Assembly: GCA_023418255.1 (NCBI GenBank)
Contig: JAEZZZ010000151.1
Span: forward strand, 1 to 48,924
Origin: Bacteroidota bacterium
Lineage (GTDB): Bacteria > Bacteroidota > Bacteroidia > Bacteroidales > Dysgonomonadaceae
Length of the DNA stretch: 48,924 nt
Direction of reading: 5' to 3'
Made by a program: the position numbers and the translations under genes. This document shows positions 33,981 to 42,347 of the stretch, in pieces. Within the stretch, counting starts at the first letter, position 1, and every line of letters starts with the position of its first letter. The notes under the pieces were generated by a model. The model saw nothing but the letters and a program-made list of their open reading frames with translations, was not told where the DNA came from and did not search any database.

Positions 33981-34061
33981 GGAAAAAATAAAAATTTTTT
34001 CATAGTTAAGGTTTTGGTTAAATAGTCGAGAGGGGCTGTGAAGTTACTCTCGATTTTTTTT
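33981..34061 (+). ncRNA. Candidate small RNA, about 80 nt
   Basis: Sequence between a strong promoter (33944-33974) and an intrinsic terminator (34026-34061) would give an RNA of about 80 bases with no convincing reading frame. It contains an A-run and T-run pair (AAAAAAT and ATTTTTT) that may form a weak hairpin, then the GC-poor terminator hairpin. I do not recognise a known RNA family. The alternative is that the terminator serves leftover transcription into this gap and the promoter match is chance. Confidence 0.35.
34026..34061 (+). terminator. Intrinsic terminator before the 155-aa gene
   Basis: TCGAGAG pairs perfectly with CTCTCGA around a 14-base loop and is followed by eight T's. 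It has no protein gene upstream on this strand, which is why I suspect a small RNA. Confidence 0.7.
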
Positions 34062-34093
34062 CTATACCTATTCCTTTATTCATGAAAAATGCT

Positions 34094-34101
34094 TATTTTT
34101 G
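34094..34101 (+). promoter_or_regulatory. Promoter -7 box of the 155-aa gene
   Basis: TATTTTTG matches TAnnTTTG, 25 bases before the ATG at 34126. It overlaps the alternative upstream TTG start (34099), which it makes unlikely. Confidence 0.5.
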
Positions 34102-34125
34102 TCGGACCACAAAATTAATCAAAAA

Positions 34126-34593
34126 ATGGATTTAGGAGACATTGTTTACATAATCATCGCACTTATTTTGATGATATTCGGATTTTTTAATAAATCCAAA
34201 CAGAATCAAAAGCAAGAAAAACAATCAAAGCGCCCCAAACCCATTCCGAGTTTTTCGGATGTTTTGTTATCAAAAGAGGACGAGAGCGATTACTATGATC
34301 AGAGTTCAGACGAAATGGATAATTTAGAAAATTTCGACCATGTTATTCCACCTCCTCCGTCCCGTCCTGTTTTTCAATCGTCTATGGATTTGGTTACCGA
34401 TTTTGAGAAAGAATCGTCCATTCATCCGCTAGGGAGCACTTATTCTAAGGATGAACAGCGATATATGGTGCAATCGATAGAAAAAGTTTATGATGAACAA
34501 CACGATTTGTTACGCGACCTTTTGCGAGATAATGCTGGCGATGAATTGAAAAAAGCAATTTTATATAAAGAAATCCTTGAACCCCGTTTTTAA
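34126..34593 (+). CDS. Hypothetical membrane-anchored protein
   Basis: I recognise no domain. From the ATG at 34126 the protein has 155 residues. One N-terminal membrane segment (DIVYIIIALILMIFGFF) is followed by a Lys/Gln-rich cytoplasmic stretch and a Pro-rich, acidic middle. The C-terminal helix contains DEQHDLLRDLLRDNAGDELK. The upstream TTG at 34099 lies within the promoter box and is rejected. It precedes the CoA-transferase gene by 38 bases and may be co-transcribed with it. Confidence 0.78.
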   Translation: MDLGDIVYIIIALILMIFGFFNKSKQNQKQEKQSKRPKPIPSFSDVLLSKEDESDYYDQSSDEMDNLENFDHVIPPPPSRPVFQSSMDLVTDFEKESSIHPLGSTYSKDEQRYMVQSIEKVYDEQHDLLRDLLRDNAGDELKKAILYKEILEPRF

Positions 34594-34631
34594 TCCTGAA
34601 TTACTATTAACAGAAAAAATATAAATAATTT

Positions 34632-36134
34632 ATGGCTTTAAGATTTATCAGTGCGGAAGAAGCCGCACAACTGATTCAACATGACGATAATGTTGGTTTT
34701 AGTGGTTTTACGCATGCCGGCTGCCCCAAAGTGGTGCCGGTAGCTTTGGCAAAAAGAGCGGAAGAGGAACATGCCAAAGGCAATCCGTTTAAGATTGGAA
34801 TGTTTACCGGTGCATCTACCGGCGATTCTGTCGATGGCAGTTTATCACGGGCCAACGCGGTCAAATTTCGCACACCGTATCAAACAAACAAAGACATGAG
34901 AAATGCGTTGAACTACATAGATCATGAACCGATAGCATATTTTGATATGCACTTGTCGATGTTGGCGCAAGAAATTCGCTATGGTTTTTTAGGTGGTGTC
35001 GATGTGGCTATTGTAGAAGCGTGTGATGTGACTGAAAAGGGGGAGATTGTTCCCACTACCGGTGTAGGGATTACCCCTACTATCTGTAATTTAGCTAAAA
35101 AAGTGATTGTTGAACTCAACAAAAAAGTGCCGACATCGCTTCGTGGAATTCACGATTTATACGAGCCAAATGATCCTGCAGATCGGAGCACTATTAATAT
35201 TTTCAATGTTCAAGACAGAATCGGTAAAGACTACATTCAAGTAGATCCCGACAAAATATTTGTCGTGGAAACAAGTGCCGACGGTGAAGGAGATGGTTTC
35301 GCACCGGTAGATGATATCACCTCACGTATTGGAAACAATGTAGCTGACTTTTTTGTGTCAGAAATAAATGCGGGACGAATTCCATCTTCATTCTTACCCA
35401 TTCAGTCCGGCGTGGGAAACATTGCTAATGCTGTATTGGGAGCGATGGGATCATCACCCGACATTCCTCGTTTTAAAGTTTATACCGAAGTTATTCAAAA
35501 TGCTGTGTTGGATATGATGCGTCAAGACAAAATCAGTTTTGCCAGCGGCTGTTCTCTCACGGTTAGCAACAATGTGCTCAACGAACTTTATACCGAATTG
35601 GATTACTACAAAAATAAATTGGTGCTGCGTCCGTCAGAAATATCTAATAATCCTGGCTTGGTGCGCCGGCTTGGTGTGATAGGCATCAATACTGCCATTG
35701 AAGTAGATGTTTTTGGTAATGTAAACTCAACACACGTAATGGGAACGCGTATGATGAATGGAATTGGTGGTTCAGGCGATTTCACACGAAATGCATATAT
35801 GTCCATTTTCGTTACACCGTCCACGGCAAAAGGTGGACTTATTAGTGCTATTGTCCCTAAGGTGGCACACGAAGACCACAGTGAGCACTCTGTTAAAATT
35901 GTCGTTTCGGAATATGGCATTGCCGACTTGCGAGGAAAGAGTCCGCGCCAGCGCGCACACGAGATTATTGAGAAATGTGCTCATCCTGACTATCGTCCCA
36001 TGCTGCGCGAATATCTTGCTATGGAGAAGAAAGGACATACGCCACAAAATCTGTATGCATGTTACGCATTTCACCATGCATTTATGGAAACGGGCGATAT
36101 GAGAAATGCCGATTTTACACGATATATCAAATAA
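34632..36134 (+). CDS. Acetyl-CoA hydrolase/transferase family protein
   Basis: This is a 500-residue CoA-transferase of the Cat1/Ach1 (succinyl-CoA:acetate) type. Family segments include NVGFSGFTHAGCPKVVPVAL near the start and VAIVEACDVTEKGEIVPT. Later come LPIQSGVGNIANAVLGAMG and NGIGGSGDFTRNAYMSIF. The C-terminal KIVVSEYGIADLRGKSPRQR is diagnostic. In Bacteroidales such enzymes take part in fermentation by moving CoA between succinate, acetate or propionate; the exact pair cannot be told from sequence. Confidence 0.92.
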   Translation: MALRFISAEEAAQLIQHDDNVGFSGFTHAGCPKVVPVALAKRAEEEHAKGNPFKIGMFTGASTGDSVDGSLSRANAVKFRTPYQTNKDMRNALNYIDHEPIAYFDMHLSMLAQEIRYGFLGGVDVAIVEACDVTEKGEIVPTTGVGITPTICNLAKKVIVELNKKVPTSLRGIHDLYEPNDPADRSTINIFNVQDRIGKDYIQVDPDKIFVVETSADGEGDGFAPVDDITSRIGNNVADFFVSEINAGRIPSSFLPIQSGVGNIANAVLGAMGSSPDIPRFKVYTEVIQNAVLDMMRQDKISFASGCSLTVSNNVLNELYTELDYYKNKLVLRPSEISNNPGLVRRLGVIGINTAIEVDVFGNVNSTHVMGTRMMNGIGGSGDFTRNAYMSIFVTPSTAKGGLISAIVPKVAHEDHSEHSVKIVVSEYGIADLRGKSPRQRAHEIIEKCAHPDYRPMLREYLAMEKKGHTPQNLYACYAFHHAFMETGDMRNADFTRYIK

Positions 36135-36192
36135 AATTGTGAAATATCGGTTTCTCTCCAATAGATAAAAAAACATTTTTGTTTTGCACACA

Positions 36193-36232
36193 AAGAGAGA
36201 GTATGTCCATAACAAATGGGCGGCTCTCTCTT
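36193..36232 (+). terminator. Possible terminator after the CoA-transferase gene
   Basis: AAGAGAGAG pairs perfectly with CTCTCTCTT across a 22-base loop, 59 bases after the stop. The T run after it is short (TTATTCTTT), so termination is doubtful. Confidence 0.4.
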
Positions 36233-36313
36233 ATTCTTTGCCCTATTTTATTTGTCTTTTAAATAAAATCCCGTAATTTTATCCCCATAATAACGAACAA
36301 TACACGATATAGA

Positions 36314-37456
36314 ATGATTGATTTTTCTAAAATACCATCCCCTTGCTATGTGCTGGATGAACAAAAGTTTCGCCGAAATTTGGCATTGATACAATCCGTA
36401 AAAGAGCGTGCCGAAGTAAATATTATTCTCGCATTCAAAGCATTCGCTTTGTGGAAATCTTTTCCCATTGTGCGCGAATATATTCCGCAATCTACGGCAA
36501 GCTCTGTGGCAGAAGCTCAATTGGCATGCGAGGAGATGGGAACGCCTGCACACACCTATGCCCCGACATATAGTGATGTCGAATTTCCTACATTCCTAAA
36601 ATATAGCAGCCACATCACGTTTAACTCATTGTCGCAATTTCATCGATTTTATCCGCAAGTGATTGCGCATGAAAAAAAAATAAAGTGTGGACTTCGCATC
36701 AATCCTGAATTTTCTGTGGTTGAAACATCATTATACAATCCCAGTGCGCCGGGCTCTCGTTTAGGAGTAACTGCGCGACAGCTCTCAAAGACACTTCCCG
36801 AAGGCATAAGCGGATTGCATCTGCACAATTTGTGTGAAAATAATTCATACGATTTAGAAAAAACATGGCACGTGGTGGAGAAAAAATTTGGGTGTCTTTT
36901 TTCTCAAATTGAATGGCTAAATCTCGGTGGAGGTCACCTAATAACGCACGCAGATTACGATGTGGAACATCTGATTGCTTTGTTGAAAAAGATAAAGAGC
37001 GACTATTCGCATCTTGAATTTATTTTAGAGCCGGGAAGTGCTTTTGCGTGGGATACCGGCGTGTTGGTTGCCACGGTGGAGGATATTGTGGACAACGATG
37101 GCGTAAAAACAGCCATGCTAAATGTTTCGTTTGCCTGTCATATGCCGGATTGTCTGGAGATGCCTTACAAACCACGTATTCGCGGTGCGTATCATGAGCC
37201 CATACACGGAAAACCAACCTATCGAATGGGCGGAAACAGTTGCCTCAGTGGAGATTTCATGGGTGAGTGGTCTTTTAACAAACCGTTGCGATGTGGTGAC
37301 AAAATAGTTTTCGAAGATATGATGCACTACACTACCGTAAAAACCACCATGTTTAATGGAGTGTCTCATCCATCCATGGGCTTGTGGACTGCTAATAATG
37401 ATTTTGTCCTCTATAAATCATTTGATTACGAAGATTATAAAAATAGAATGTGCTAA
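36314..37456 (+). CDS. nspC: Carboxynorspermidine decarboxylase
   Basis: NspC is a PLP-dependent decarboxylase of the alanine-racemase fold that makes spermidine or norspermidine from the carboxy precursor. The PLP lysine is Lys42 in LAFKAFALWKSFP. EFILEPGSAFAWDTGVLVAT and GGNSCLSGDFMGEWSF match the C-terminal active-site region. The 380-residue length is normal. The partner carboxyspermidine dehydrogenase is not in this window. This carboxyspermidine route is common in Bacteroidetes. Confidence 0.95.
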   Translation: MIDFSKIPSPCYVLDEQKFRRNLALIQSVKERAEVNIILAFKAFALWKSFPIVREYIPQSTASSVAEAQLACEEMGTPAHTYAPTYSDVEFPTFLKYSSHITFNSLSQFHRFYPQVIAHEKKIKCGLRINPEFSVVETSLYNPSAPGSRLGVTARQLSKTLPEGISGLHLHNLCENNSYDLEKTWHVVEKKFGCLFSQIEWLNLGGGHLITHADYDVEHLIALLKKIKSDYSHLEFILEPGSAFAWDTGVLVATVEDIVDNDGVKTAMLNVSFACHMPDCLEMPYKPRIRGAYHEPIHGKPTYRMGGNSCLSGDFMGEWSFNKPLRCGDKIVFEDMMHYTTVKTTMFNGVSHPSMGLWTANNDFVLYKSFDYEDYKNRMC

Positions 37457-37635
37457 GGAAGACGTTGGTATCCATCATAAAGGTGCTTTTTTTAGAGAAA
37501 TGGATTAAGTGAGAATTTAATTTTTTTGCTGAATTATTAAACTATTTTTTAAATCATACGTTTTTACTAATAAAGCAAAAAGTTTTTTGTTTTTGAAATA
37601 GAAACTAATTGAATTACTAACTAAAATTTTTATTT

Positions 37636-37881
37636 ATGGATTTTTTATGGTTTATTATTATTGGAGCGGTAGCCGGATGGCTTGCCGGTAACATCATGAG
37701 AGGTGGAGGCTTTGGTCTCTTGGTTAACATACTTGTTGGTATCGTTGGGGGTGTCATCGGTGGTTGGGTATTTGGTTTACTCAAGATCAGTGCCGGCGGC
37801 GGACTCATCGGAAGCCTTATAACCTCCTTGGTTGGTGCCGTATTGCTCTTGTGGATAATCTCACTTTTCCGAAAGAAATGA
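37636..37881 (+). CDS. GlsB/YeaQ/YmgE-family stress membrane protein
   Basis: The 81-residue protein has three glycine-rich membrane segments (FLWFIIIGAVAGWLAGNIMR, GLLVNILVGIVGGVIGGWVF and ITSLVGAVLLLWIISLF), the transglycosylase-associated pattern. Members are often induced by envelope or general stress. It stands alone between nspC and nadD. A terminator follows at 37910. Confidence 0.88.
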   Translation: MDFLWFIIIGAVAGWLAGNIMRGGGFGLLVNILVGIVGGVIGGWVFGLLKISAGGGLIGSLITSLVGAVLLLWIISLFRKK

Positions 37882-37909
37882 GATAATCTTGGTATTAAAT
37901 GATATTTAT

Positions 37910-37946
37910 AAAGCCGATGTTTCCTTATGCTTCATCGGCTTTTTTA
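37910..37946 (+). terminator. Intrinsic terminator after the GlsB/YmgE gene
   Basis: AAAGCCGATG pairs perfectly with CATCGGCTTT around a 13-base loop and runs into T's. It sits immediately before the nadD promoter box. Confidence 0.85.
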
Positions 37947-37947
37947 T

Positions 37948-37955
37948 TACTTTTG
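37948..37955 (+). promoter_or_regulatory. Promoter -7 box of nadD
   Basis: TACTTTTG matches TAnnTTTG. The first ATG (37962) would coincide with the expected transcription start, which favours the second ATG (37974). Confidence 0.45.
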
Positions 37956-37973
37956 CAGTAAATGGAAGAAAAA

Positions 37974-38555
37974 ATGAAGTCACAAATCGGAATTTTCTCG
38001 GGTTCATTCAATCCCATTCATGTGGGACACTTGATTCTTGCCAACTATGTGCGAGAATTTACCTATTTGGATGAGGTGTGGTTTGTGGTATCGCCACAAA
38101 ATCCGTTGAAAAAAAACAGTTCGCTACTTGATGATGATATTCGCCTAAAAATGGTGGAAATGGCACTGCGTCCTTATCATGTTTTTAATGTCTCGGATGT
38201 GGAATTTCATATGCCACGTCCGTCGTTTACTATTGATATGTTGGATAAATTATCTTCTGAGTACCCGGATAAAGAATTTACATTGATAATAGGTTACGAC
38301 AATTGGATGAATTTTCCGAAATGGAAAGAATATGAACGGTTACAGAAACAATATAAAATAATAGTATATCCTCGTTTACCGGGTAAAAAAAACATGCAAA
38401 AGCCGCATCACTCGAACGTTACTCTTGTTGATGCCCCCATTATTGAAATTTCTTCTACATTGATTCGGGAAGGATTGAAAGCCGGCAAGAATATGCGAGC
38501 ATTTGTTCCCAATGAAGTGTACGATTATATTTTGGAAAATAAGATCTATCAATAA
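37974..38555 (+). CDS. nadD: Nicotinate-nucleotide adenylyltransferase
   Basis: NadD adenylates nicotinate mononucleotide in NAD synthesis. The signature GIFSGSFNPIHVGHLILANY is at the N-terminus (HxGH motif) and ISSTLIREGLKAGKN near the C-terminus. The protein is 193 residues from 37974; an upstream ATG at 37962 adds four residues but would leave no leader. The length is within the normal range. Confidence 0.94.
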   Translation: MKSQIGIFSGSFNPIHVGHLILANYVREFTYLDEVWFVVSPQNPLKKNSSLLDDDIRLKMVEMALRPYHVFNVSDVEFHMPRPSFTIDMLDKLSSEYPDKEFTLIIGYDNWMNFPKWKEYERLQKQYKIIVYPRLPGKKNMQKPHHSNVTLVDAPIIEISSTLIREGLKAGKNMRAFVPNEVYDYILENKIYQ

Positions 38556-38619
38556 ATTTTATCTGCAAAAGAACTAACTCATGATTCAGATTAATAAAGT
38601 CTTTAAACACTGGACGAAC

Positions 38620-40089
38620 TTATTCTAATATTATTTTATATGTTTTGTTAGGTTCCAAATATTTTTCGTATATTAGTAAGAAATTCTCATCAAAAACAAT
38701 GTCAAGATTTGCTTCATTTGACAAAAGTTTAGGCTGCATAATGCGATTCGGGAAAAAAAATGCAATGGGAATCGCGCCTACATGTTCTTCTTTAAATCCT
38801 TTGCCACTAGTTTTGTCTATTGAGAAATTATTTTTTGTTTGCAATGTAATAATATATTGTTTGCTCTTCTTTTCAAAATTAATTTCATATCCATCATATT
38901 CAGGAATATTTTTTAATTTCACATCCCACGCAGGATCACCGTAATATACAACTACGTCCCTGTCGTAAATAAATCCAACATCATCTTTGTTGAATGAATC
39001 GGGCATAAGCTGTTGTAATTTTTCCTCTATTCCTGTTTTTGCATTATCTCCATAGGTTTTAAAATCGGACGAAACCGTTAGAAAAAGAGGATTTTTTCTC
39101 TTTTCTTGCGTAAGCATGTCTTGTCGATTTAAAAAGGATGCTTGTGCAAGTGTGAATTTTCCTGGTGAAGATATCCAAAATTTAAGAGCTCCCCATCCAT
39201 TTCTTCCATACCATGTTGGGACGACATAGGCTAGCATTGCTGTGGCACCACCGGAGCTAATCCATGCTGCAGCCATTGATTCACGTGTGTTGTTCATATC
39301 GCCAATTAAGCAATTGCCAACAGGGAAATATACACGAGGTTTTTTTGTGCTGGGCATGAATTGAGGCATGATAAAATCGGCATAAAGTTTCCCGTTTTTT
39401 GATTTTATATTTCCTGACGAGAATGGCATTTCCAAATTCTTTTGGGTTGCATGTGAAGATGTGAGAACAAGATCGGGGTCTATCTCTTCCCATTTTGTTT
39501 TGAAAATTGGAAGAAGCTTAAAAAGTTTATCTACATGATGGATTGTTGTATTGTCGTAAGGTGTTATTTTTTCTCCCCATTGTCCTTTTATACCATCATC
39601 AAGCCATGCAATTTTATCAAACCAAATACCACTTTTGACTTCGGCTGTGCTTGATAGCGCACTTTTTATGATGAGAGGTTGCATGCTTTGTTGCGCCACT
39701 CTTAATGCGTCCTTGGCAGTATATCCGGTTACAATCCCCCAGAGATAATCATCGTATATGTCATCGTCAATGATTCGGCACAAGCGGTTTCCTTCTATCA
39801 CAAAGTCTCGATTGATATTTTCCGGTTTATCTATTACGCATAGATGTCGGGGTCTTAAACGGCGTAGGTTAGGCAGTAATTCTGTTAGTGTTTTGTCATA
39901 GAAAATGAGGGTTGACGACTTATGGTTTTGTATTAGAACTTCTGCGACGTGCATCCAATCATCTTCATTTTGAAGTGATTGTCGGACAGCTACAACATAA
40001 TTGCTTTTTTGAGCTAATGCATATCCCGTAGGGATATATATAATGGTGAAAAGTAATATTAGGAATTGTAAGTGCTTTTTCTTTTTCAT
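38620..40089 (-). CDS. Secreted protein resembling C25/clan CD cysteine peptidases
   Basis: The 489-residue protein has a signal peptide (cleaved near residue 26). Segments such as LRPRHLCVIDKPENINRDFV and DDDIYDDYLWGIVTGYTAKD resemble a group of gingipain-like proteins. Two stretches fit the clan CD dyad: a beta strand ending in the His of LVLTSSHATQ (His213), and a second strand ending in the Cys of VYFPVGNCLIGD (Cys260). About 45 residues separate them. I infer a cysteine peptidase but have no structural proof; the alternative is a non-catalytic member. It is the last gene of the FecR-SusC-SusD locus. Confidence 0.65.
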   Translation of the reverse strand: MKKKKHLQFLILLFTIIYIPTGYALAQKSNYVVAVRQSLQNEDDWMHVAEVLIQNHKSSTLIFYDKTLTELLPNLRRLRPRHLCVIDKPENINRDFVIEGNRLCRIIDDDIYDDYLWGIVTGYTAKDALRVAQQSMQPLIIKSALSSTAEVKSGIWFDKIAWLDDGIKGQWGEKITPYDNTTIHHVDKLFKLLPIFKTKWEEIDPDLVLTSSHATQKNLEMPFSSGNIKSKNGKLYADFIMPQFMPSTKKPRVYFPVGNCLIGDMNNTRESMAAAWISSGGATAMLAYVVPTWYGRNGWGALKFWISSPGKFTLAQASFLNRQDMLTQEKRKNPLFLTVSSDFKTYGDNAKTGIEEKLQQLMPDSFNKDDVGFIYDRDVVVYYGDPAWDVKLKNIPEYDGYEINFEKKSKQYIITLQTKNNFSIDKTSGKGFKEEHVGAIPIAFFFPNRIMQPKLLSNEANLDIVFDENFLLIYEKYLEPNKTYKIILE

Positions 40090-40163
40090 ACATTTTTTTT
40101 ATTAAGAATAAATTTTTTCATCCTATGGCATAGTCTAAATATGTTTTGCTTAGCGAAAAATAG

Positions 40164-41396
40164 CTATTTTTTCATAAGGGATTCATAGAATTTCTGAACT
40201 TTTGCTTTATTTATTTTTTCCAATTCTTCATATTTTTCTTTTGCCGTCTTTGCCACGTCTTCATTACCTAATTTTTTATTTAGGCGTGAAATGATACCAT
40301 AATAGTTGAGAGATAGTGACGTTTTATTCTCAGAGTTTTGCAAACGGGTTACGTTGTCTAAGCATACTTTCAGCATCTTTGGATTGTGGATATGCTCTGC
40401 TAAATATTCATATACATCTTTAAGATAGCCATAATCTTTTTTATACATGTTTATGGTTTGTGCAAAGGAGATGAAGTTGAAGACTTCTTGTGGTTTGTTG
40501 TTTCGTTGATATTCGGCTATTTTTAGTTTGCCAAGCCATGCGTATGATTCTTGCAGTACATTCTCATTGAGCACTTCTTTTAAAACATTAATACTGTCTA
40601 GTGTTGACGTAGGGCAATCTTGTTTTTGTGCTTGTGGAAGTATTTTATCGATAGCCTTTCTCATGCCTCTGGATAATTGTCGCTGAATTGCTGCCGTGTT
40701 TTCTTTTAATACAAATTCATATTTTAGGATATTTTTTATAACAAATAAGAAACTGTTGTCGTAAGGATTAGTAATAAACTCTCCGGCAATGCTCCATATA
40801 TCTGCGTCAAGTAAAGACTCAACAGGTAAGTTTGAGATGTAATCTTCCACCACTTTTTTTACTTCATTCTTTTTATATGCGCCTTGCAATGCTGCAACAT
40901 AATCTTTGATAAAACCAATCTCGCGTTCTCCTGATTGGTAGCGTTGCTCGAGAGCAGAAAGAGTTTTGCCTTCAAGTGCATTTTTCATCTCTGCAATTAA
41001 TTGGTCGCCTTCACGAAAACCGACAATTGAATGTATTACTTTTCCTGTTGGCGTAATTAACAACATTGTCGGAAGTCCCGGAATGTAATCTTTGTATTGC
41101 TCCGCAAATTCAATGCCATTTCCTTTTTCAACATCATAGGTGACATTGATAAATTGTGAGTTAAAAAAATCGCCAACATCTTTTAGTGGAAAAGTTTTTT
41201 TTGTTAGAGCTTTGCATGGTCCACACCATGTTGCAAAACAATCAACAAAGATGTTTTTGTTGTTTTCTGCTGCTGTTTTTTTTATTTTGTCAAATGGTTG
41301 GTTCATTAAAAAACGAATCCCTTCACTTTGTTGTTGCGCATTTGAATGTGAGATTATCAGAAATATCAAGTAAAATATGATGGTCGTTTTTTTCAT
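40164..41396 (-). CDS. Thioredoxin-like periplasmic protein
   Basis: The 410-residue protein has a signal peptide (MKKTTIIFYLIFLIISHSNA) and a thioredoxin fold with the active site CGPC (58-61) in FVDCFATWCGPCKALTKKTF. The fold then continues with PGLPTMLLITPTGKVIHSIV. The remaining C-terminal half (about residues 150-410) is helical and may be TPR-like (NFISFAQTINMYKKDYGYLK). It probably acts on disulfides in the periplasm or on exported partners of this locus, for instance the cysteine-containing neighbours. Such TlpA-like genes often follow SusC/SusD pairs. Confidence 0.85.
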   Translation of the reverse strand: MKKTTIIFYLIFLIISHSNAQQQSEGIRFLMNQPFDKIKKTAAENNKNIFVDCFATWCGPCKALTKKTFPLKDVGDFFNSQFINVTYDVEKGNGIEFAEQYKDYIPGLPTMLLITPTGKVIHSIVGFREGDQLIAEMKNALEGKTLSALEQRYQSGEREIGFIKDYVAALQGAYKKNEVKKVVEDYISNLPVESLLDADIWSIAGEFITNPYDNSFLFVIKNILKYEFVLKENTAAIQRQLSRGMRKAIDKILPQAQKQDCPTSTLDSINVLKEVLNENVLQESYAWLGKLKIAEYQRNNKPQEVFNFISFAQTINMYKKDYGYLKDVYEYLAEHIHNPKMLKVCLDNVTRLQNSENKTSLSLNYYGIISRLNKKLGNEDVAKTAKEKYEELEKINKAKVQKFYESLMKK

Positions 41397-41413
41397 AATG
41401 TGTAATCTTTTTT

Positions 41414-42319
41414 TTAATTAAAATAATTGAAAGATAATTTGTCTTCCGGGAAGTTGCTGTTTTGTGTAGCAATCATATCCATATTCATTTTGTTTTTCAA
41501 ATAGGTATATAAAACTGCCGCACGTTCTTTCATGCGTGGAAAGCGTGTCATAATTCGTTCCAGTTCTTTTCCGGTTGTTCCTGTAACAAAGCGGACGAAG
41601 TCAGCAAAGTCTTGCTCCTCTTTTGGAGGAAGATAAGTGTTTAGCCAGCCTGCAACATAGCCTGCTGTCCAACAGCTATAGTTGTATTTAGTATCGATGT
41701 CTTGAGGGTCTGAGAGCAGAGATATATCTCTTGAGCGTAAAGAAATGAATTTGATGGGCTTCTCGGTCAGAGATGAATAGTAATATAGCGAAAATGCGTT
41801 GTTTAAATCAATCTCTAATTGTTTCCAGTCTTTTTCTTTCCACTCATCACAGGCTTTCCCAACATTTGAAACAGCTAAAGCATTATTCCCATTAGAAAGC
41901 ACGTTTACTAGCTTTCTTTTGTTATATGTTGAGTTGTCACATAATGAATCTACTAAAAAAACTTTATATGGAAAATTATTGCGAATAAATTCAACATCAA
42001 ATTTGCTCAATAAATTTGCATCAATAAAATCTACAAATCGTTCCACATATTTTAAGTCATCATTTGTATTAGCGGGCACATACCATTTGTTCCACTTTGT
42101 TGTCCATAGGCGTTTAAAGTCATTTTTATCAAATGAATAAAGAATATAAGTCCCATATTTTTGATGAATTTGATAGATTTTTTCATCAATAGAGCCGGGT
42201 TTTCCTTGTGGAAGTGTATATTCCGGTGCTATTAATTCTTCCGAAATTGCAGTGTCTTTTTCACAAGCGGTTAAAATGCTTGTAAAGCATATTATTATAT
42301 AAATAAAGTATTGTTTCAT
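41414..42319 (-). CDS. Lipoprotein related to Mx1 metallopeptidases, no HExxH
   Basis: From the ATG at 42319 the 301-residue protein has a lipoprotein signal (lipobox Cys19, ILTACEKD). Its layout matches the putative zinc-binding metallopeptidases (Mx1-like) that accompany SusC/SusD pairs. These share an N-terminal IDANLLSKFDVEFIRNNFPY and VFLVDS region and a C-terminal EEQDFADFVRFVTGTTGKEL plus AVLYTYLKNKMNMDM region. At the place where the family has HExxH, this protein has LNNAFSLYYYSS, with no histidine pair. So it is probably not an active peptidase but may bind substrate. It follows susD by 28 bases. The longer frame from 42343 lacks a reason to be preferred. Confidence 0.72.
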   Translation of the reverse strand: MKQYFIYIIICFTSILTACEKDTAISEELIAPEYTLPQGKPGSIDEKIYQIHQKYGTYILYSFDKNDFKRLWTTKWNKWYVPANTNDDLKYVERFVDFIDANLLSKFDVEFIRNNFPYKVFLVDSLCDNSTYNKRKLVNVLSNGNNALAVSNVGKACDEWKEKDWKQLEIDLNNAFSLYYYSSLTEKPIKFISLRSRDISLLSDPQDIDTKYNYSCWTAGYVAGWLNTYLPPKEEQDFADFVRFVTGTTGKELERIMTRFPRMKERAAVLYTYLKNKMNMDMIATQNSNFPEDKLSFNYFN

Positions 42320-42347
42320 TGTTGTATTGTTTTTGTAACACAATCTG

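Noticed and set aside
34099..34125. Upstream TTG start for the 155-aa protein
   Set aside because: The TTG lies inside the promoter -7 box, so it would not be transcribed.
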